Source: Phalacrocorax aristotelis (taxonomy: Eukaryota; Chordata; Aves; Suliformes; Phalacrocoracidae). Taken from it: a stretch of 64,000 nt of DNA. Below are positions 48,601 through 54,600 of this stretch, piece after piece (the first letter of the stretch is position 1; each line of letters opens with the position of its first letter). The stretch covers positions 6,448,001 through 6,512,000 of the forward strand of contig NC_134297.1 of the NCBI RefSeq assembly GCF_949628215.1. Reading direction: 5' to 3'. The notes below the pieces were generated by a model. That model did no database searches. It worked only from the letters and a program-made list of their open reading frames with translations, and was not told the DNA's origin. A program made the position numbers and the translations under genes.

Positions 48601-51600
48601 ACTTTTCAGATGCACTTTAAGCTCCTCAATCGATTCCCTTGATTGACAAGCTGCCACACGTAAAATTAAATTGCTTTCATCCTTGCTCTCAAAGGTCAGG
48701 CACATGTCAGATTGTAAAACAGGTCCATTCAACTCCTTAGCTTTTTCCAACATTTGGCTATCCATATAAATGTTTTTCTTGTTCTGCATGATCCCTGATT
48801 ATGCAGCACCCTCTTCAGGTCAGGCTTCATTTCACCAGTGAATTTAATATGCTAGGGAAGAGCGATTTGAGGTTGCACAGAGTTCGAATTTATTTCTCAA
48901 ACGAAGGGAGAAGGCTGTTGGCAGTGGGTGGGTGTTGTGGGTGTAAGACAAATGTAATGTCACCATTGTTCTGAAAGGCACCTTTGTTCTGAAACCAGAG
49001 CTGATAAATAATATTGTCTGCTCCCTTTGCACGTATCTTTTCTAGTAGTCAGGAATGATAATCCATTTAATAAAGCACTTGCTTGTAGCTGCTGCAGTAA
49101 ATGAATTATGACCGCACCTGGCATATGGGAAATACCAGCTTCAGTGTTTCCAGTGGTGAGGTGGTTACAGCGAGAGTCAGCTGAATCCTCCCTCTCACCC
49201 CCAGCCTTTCCCAAAATACTGAGAGCACCACATGCAAATGGGCAGTTCCAGTGAAGCGTGACGTGTTAGCATCTATCAGAATTGGACTAGATGGACCCGT
49301 GTCCCATTCCGTTTGTCACAGCAGATGCACCAGTAGTAGATTTTCTATTAAACAAGTGAAGTATCGGTACCAGCCGAGTGACTGACAGTCTTTGCCTACT
49401 CCAACACACTCTTGTACATTTGCAGGTGATGACACATCTCCATGTGATTGAGGAGCGGATGAATCAAAGCTTGTCTCTGCTCTACAAAGTACCATATGTG
49501 GCTGAAGAAATCCAGGATGAGATTGGTGGGTGTCTCGGTGTGCCAGCTCCCATGCCACTGTGTTGGACTACAAGCTTTTATACCAAACAAAGTGGGCTCC
49601 AGAACGGCTGCTAGCTCCTTTGAGGGGATGCCCCCCACAACAAGCGCTTGGGCTTAGGCGTGGGTACCGCAGGGCAGATATTCTCTGTCTGGGCTTTGCA
49701 ACAGAGCCAGTCAGAATAGCTCGTGCCTAAGAACTTTCACTCTCTGTTTAAAAAAAAAATAGTCAACAGCATGCAGAATAGCAAAACTCTCTGAGGGAGA
49801 TATAAAAGATCCATAAAAATAAGCAGATACTTTCCCACTTCATTAGGAGTTCAGTCCCATCTTGCCAAAACCTCTTGCTGCATCAAACCTCTTGGCCCTT
49901 ACTTGTTTGTATTTCTAGACAACATCTTTCCTGAGAATTCCAGATGAGACTTCAGAGCATGCAAGATAAGATAACCTGGCAGCCCTGACCAGTGTTCCCC
50001 TGCAGCCCTGCCTCAGCTAGGTTCAGACCATCTGCCCCTTTCTGTTCCTGCCAGGCTTCATGCCGTTTGTGTAACGTTTCCTCTTACTCCTTTCAGATGA
50101 GCTGCTTCAGGAGCAACGTGCAGACATGGATCAGTTCGCATCCTCCATTTCTGAATCCCAGGTGGATGTCAGAGTGAGCTCTGAGGAGAGCGAAGAAATT
50201 CCCCTGGAGGGCAAACCTTTCCGTCCCTTCCAGGTGAAAACCTTCCCAGCCGTGCCTGAAAGCGAAGGTATGTGGAACTGAAAATAGGGATCACTGGCTT
50301 TACAAAACGTAGGTGCTTTTCCTTAGCCGGTAGGCTCAGCTTGGTGGAACAGCAAGCTCCATCCCTCTGGGTGATTTAAGAGTAAAAGCAGTCATCCCAG
50401 CAGTACCCCTCAGACTCTGTCCGCTGGAAAGAGGCAGTGCTGCTTGTGATTTGCACTGAGCTGCTGTCTTGATTTTTCCGATTCTTCTCTTTGCAAAATT
50501 GTTTTATCTCTTTCCATTTTGCAGGAAGTGTTAAATTTTTACTGTGTGCCTTGGCTCTGGAATTAATTTTCAGTCTTTAACCAAAATGCTCTCATGTAAC
50601 GTTAAGTCTTTGTGCCGTGACCTGCTGCGGGGCTGCAGGAATTCTCTTTATTTTTTTTTTAAATAGATATCTATATTTTTTGTGTCATCGGGTGTTGACA
50701 GCTGGTGTGTATGTGTGTATTTACTTCAAAAATGCTTGAACAGAGTCCTGAGCTTAAAGGAATCTGTAGACTAAAAGCTTTTCCCAGGGTCTGAGTCAGA
50801 AATCATGCGCAAGCCTTTTTTCCTTTCTCTCTTAATCTCCTTTCTCTGCTATTTTTGTTTTTGTTTTCCCTTCTGCTAGATCCTCAGCCGGATTTGTACC
50901 ATCCAATGAAAAAAGGTTGGTTCTAAGCTGCTCCCTCACAGTGCTTTCGATCACTCTCCTACCTTCTCAGTGTGTTTGATAGATTCATTTTAGTTTCATA
51001 CTCACCTTTGTTTTCATTTCCCTGCTGTCATTTAGATCAGTAACTTTTCGATTTTGCTTGTTTAGGTCTAGTCTTAAAATGAGCTGGTCTGAGCATCTAA
51101 TTGATTGTGTATGTTCCTCCCTGATGGGCTCACGAGGTGTCTCAGAGTGCATGGAGTAGCTCAAGAAACGTGGGCCTAGCAGTCTGTCTGCAGCCGTGCA
51201 GTACTTTGCATCTCTCCATGGGTAGTCGTGTTTGACACTTCTCAGAATAAACCTTGCAGTGCTGATGGTAAATAGTCTGGAGGCTCTTCTGCCACTGTGG
51301 AATCTGTCCTTACCGCCCGATGACAGCACTGAACTGGGAATGAGCGTGCTGCGGCAGACATAGGCGGTGCTTCCCAGCTAAATGTCCTCATAGATATTCT
51401 CGAGTGCAGCTAGTCTGGGATAAATTAGGAGATTCCTTCTTGGTGTTGGTGGTCTCCTCGGTATCCACCTTTTCACACTTAGCATCTATCTGACCTAGCA
51501 AAGTCCTGTGTGATTACCTGTGTCTCCTTTAGCTTGTTATTAATTCTGCGGTAACTCAGTGCCTGGCTGAAAAGGGGCCGGTTGGGCTTTAAGAGCAGCA

Positions 51601-54600
51601 CAGTAATATTGGCATTAAATTAAATCCTCTCCTAGAAGTACAGTCTCAGGTAGAGATCAGGCCTGGCTGATCTGCTACTATGAATCTAGTTCCTGAAGTA
51701 GAAATGGAAGGCTAATTCTTAAAATGCTCTTGCCGAGCAGTGGTGCATGTGTGGGCAGTAAACCCAGCATTTTAATCTGCCTTTGGTTCCAAAAAAATTA
51801 TGCAGAATCTCAAAGGAGAGCAAAGGATTTTGCTAATAACCATTTAATATGAGCGCAAATAGTTTTGTGACATGGTGAAGGCCAGATAGCTCGAAACTCT
51901 TCTCATTACCGATGTTACTCTACAAATATAAGTCACCTTCATCCCTCGTGTGGAACAGCATATAGCTAATTCAGTGTACTGACTGCTCTGGAAAGAATTG
52001 GGACAGCCTTTAGTTTGAATTTTTTTTTTGGCAACTGCTTTGTTGGCTTAAAGACAATAAATATGGGCTGGTTCTCCCCATTTGGGCAAATGGAAGAGTT
52101 GCTGATGACTCGGGTACAAGATTATATCCTGCACTTGCCCCTTCTCTCCCTTCCCTTTTCATTTCACGAGGGCTGCTAAGGGAGTTTTGGGGTTTATTTG
52201 TGCAGGGTTTTTTTCCCTGGGAAGTGTATAATCTAAACTGTGCCTTTGAGCTACATGGAACTGGGCCCGTTACTTGGTACGGCGCTCTGTGACAAATGGC
52301 AAAGCTCAGTGCTGCAGCTGAACTCCCGGCCCTGGAGACTCGGCTACATTGGCTCCTGAGAATTGAATAAAGCAGCCATAGGCCAAAAGCTGACACAGGA
52401 GTTCTCTGACAACTATTTGTGGCTAGTCTCTCCAGAAAATCCCAATCATTGACTTCCGCAATAACATGACCTGCTTCGACAGCCGTGAGAAGTCAGACGG
52501 GCAGTCTTGGCCGTGCCTGGAATCTGATTACTGTCTCCAAAGAACCGTACAGGAAAAGGGGATGCCCTAAAACCCGAGATGTCTCTTTTGGGAGGAGTTG
52601 GAGTGAAACGGTACTTTCCTTGGCGTTTTCAGGTGGTAAAAGCTTGTCACTGTAAAAACTTGCCTTGGAGCCAAACTAGCCCTTCCTTGCCTCTCATGAA
52701 GGAACATGCTGCCAATTTCAGCAGCAGCTGACATAATGTCTTAGGCAACCTGCAAGCTCAGCAGCTTGCAGAGGAGTACGCAATCACTGGCAAGGTGTTC
52801 AGTGCTGTAGTAATGTTTCCCCCACCTCGTGCTCCCCGTTGGAGAGACCCTGCCGCAGGTCTGAGGCTTCGCTGTCACTCCTGCTTTTGCATTAGGGAGG
52901 CACAGGTGCTGTGAAGGACATTACGTTGTGCTTACTGGTAACGGAAGACCGGCGTTCTCCTGACTTGCTACGTTAGGTTAGCTCTGAGTATCTTGCATCA
53001 GGCTCTTCTGTTATTGATCTAATCTATTTATAAATGCTTCAGATCAAAACAGTTTGTGCAGAGCAGCCGCCTTCTGTTAATTGATATTCTTCTCTTGAGC
53101 CTATGCTAGTTTCAGCCTAGAATTGGTGAGTGATGTTCTGATACAAAGGCTAGTGTAGTGCTTTGCTCCTCCCTTGCCCTGGGATTTACTGTTTCTGGGC
53201 TCGTGCCAGATACGGGACAGCAGCTCATTACAGAGCCGCGCTGGGCGACCTTGAAATTCTCATTCCCGAGGCACTTGCTGATGCGCTCGATTCCAACAGA
53301 ACGGGCGATGCTGACCGTGTGGTTGAAAGTGTTCCCTGCGCGCCGGCTCCCAGCGGGGCGGAGATGCGTTCTTCGGTCCCGGGGGTCACGGCGAGGTGGT
53401 GGCGGGTGACCCAGGGTGGCGTTTGCAGAAAGGAGCTGTGCGCTCGCAGTTTGTGTTAAGCGTTGCCTCGGACCTTCTCTAACAGCAGCACTTTAACAGT
53501 ATGGTGTTTCTGGATTTACACTTCAGCCTGGTTTTGGTGAGTCTTGTCTGCTCCTCTCATTGCCACCTCATTTCCCCTCATTAACAGAACCCCCCCCAAT
53601 CACTTGTCACTGTAGCATAGCTTATGAGCTCCCCTTCTGACACAACAGCATGAAGACAGATTAATAATCAGCCGTCCATGCGGTTAAACACGCTAGCCAT
53701 GGCAGCTCTACAGAGAGTAGGTAACCCTTCCCAAATGTCACCGAGGGCTGACTAACGGTCCCTGCCTTGCTCTTTTGGTGCAGGTTCTGGCATGACGGAG
53801 CTGGACGGGCTGATTGGCGCTGAAGAAAAAGTGATTAACAGCAAGAACAAAGTGGATGAAAATGTGGTGAGCCCTCCACCTTTATTTTGTAGAGCAAAGT
53901 CTGCCGTGGACGCTAATTAATAGCAGTGGCTTATTTCCATGTCCCCTTTCCTGCTTCCAGAATGTCACCGTATTCATTATCCATATGGTGTGGGGGAGTC
54001 AGTTTTCTGACTACTGTAGGCTCTTAATACTGATTAGCATCAGAAGGGTGGGAGGGCGAGGGAAGGAGAGAGATCTAGATCTTTGACAGTCTGAGCTGGA
54101 GAAGTGGCCGATTTAGTGACTGCTTTGCCAAGCTGAGAGCCTTTGATACGCCTTTATTTTAGCTAGGTAGCTTGCTTTCGGAGCACACCGAGTGCTGGTG
54201 TGTTCCATCAGGCTTCCCACCTATTTCTCATGGCAAGAAAGGCCTTACCACCTTCGGAAGGTGAGCGACCCAGTAGGTTTTAGCTCTACCCACAGTGTAA
54301 AGAATTCACTAGGTCAGAGTGGCAGCTGCCTTTCCTCAGTTCCCTGGGTTTAAAAAAAACAAGTCAACTTTTGAGTGTTTCCTCAAAATTGTTTTAAAGC
54401 CACAGGTCAGATCTGACGCGACAGAAATGCTGTGTCCACGGCAAGTGCCTAGTTTTTAAATTGGGTCTTTAGTTTGAGGTAGTCGTAATGTCCAAATGGT
54501 TGCAGTACTAACTCGGGTGGCTTTAAAAGTTGGAGAACATCCCACGCTGTTGAGAGCAGGGGAAAGATGGTAGGTGGTTCGGAGCCTTTGCTAGTATTCG

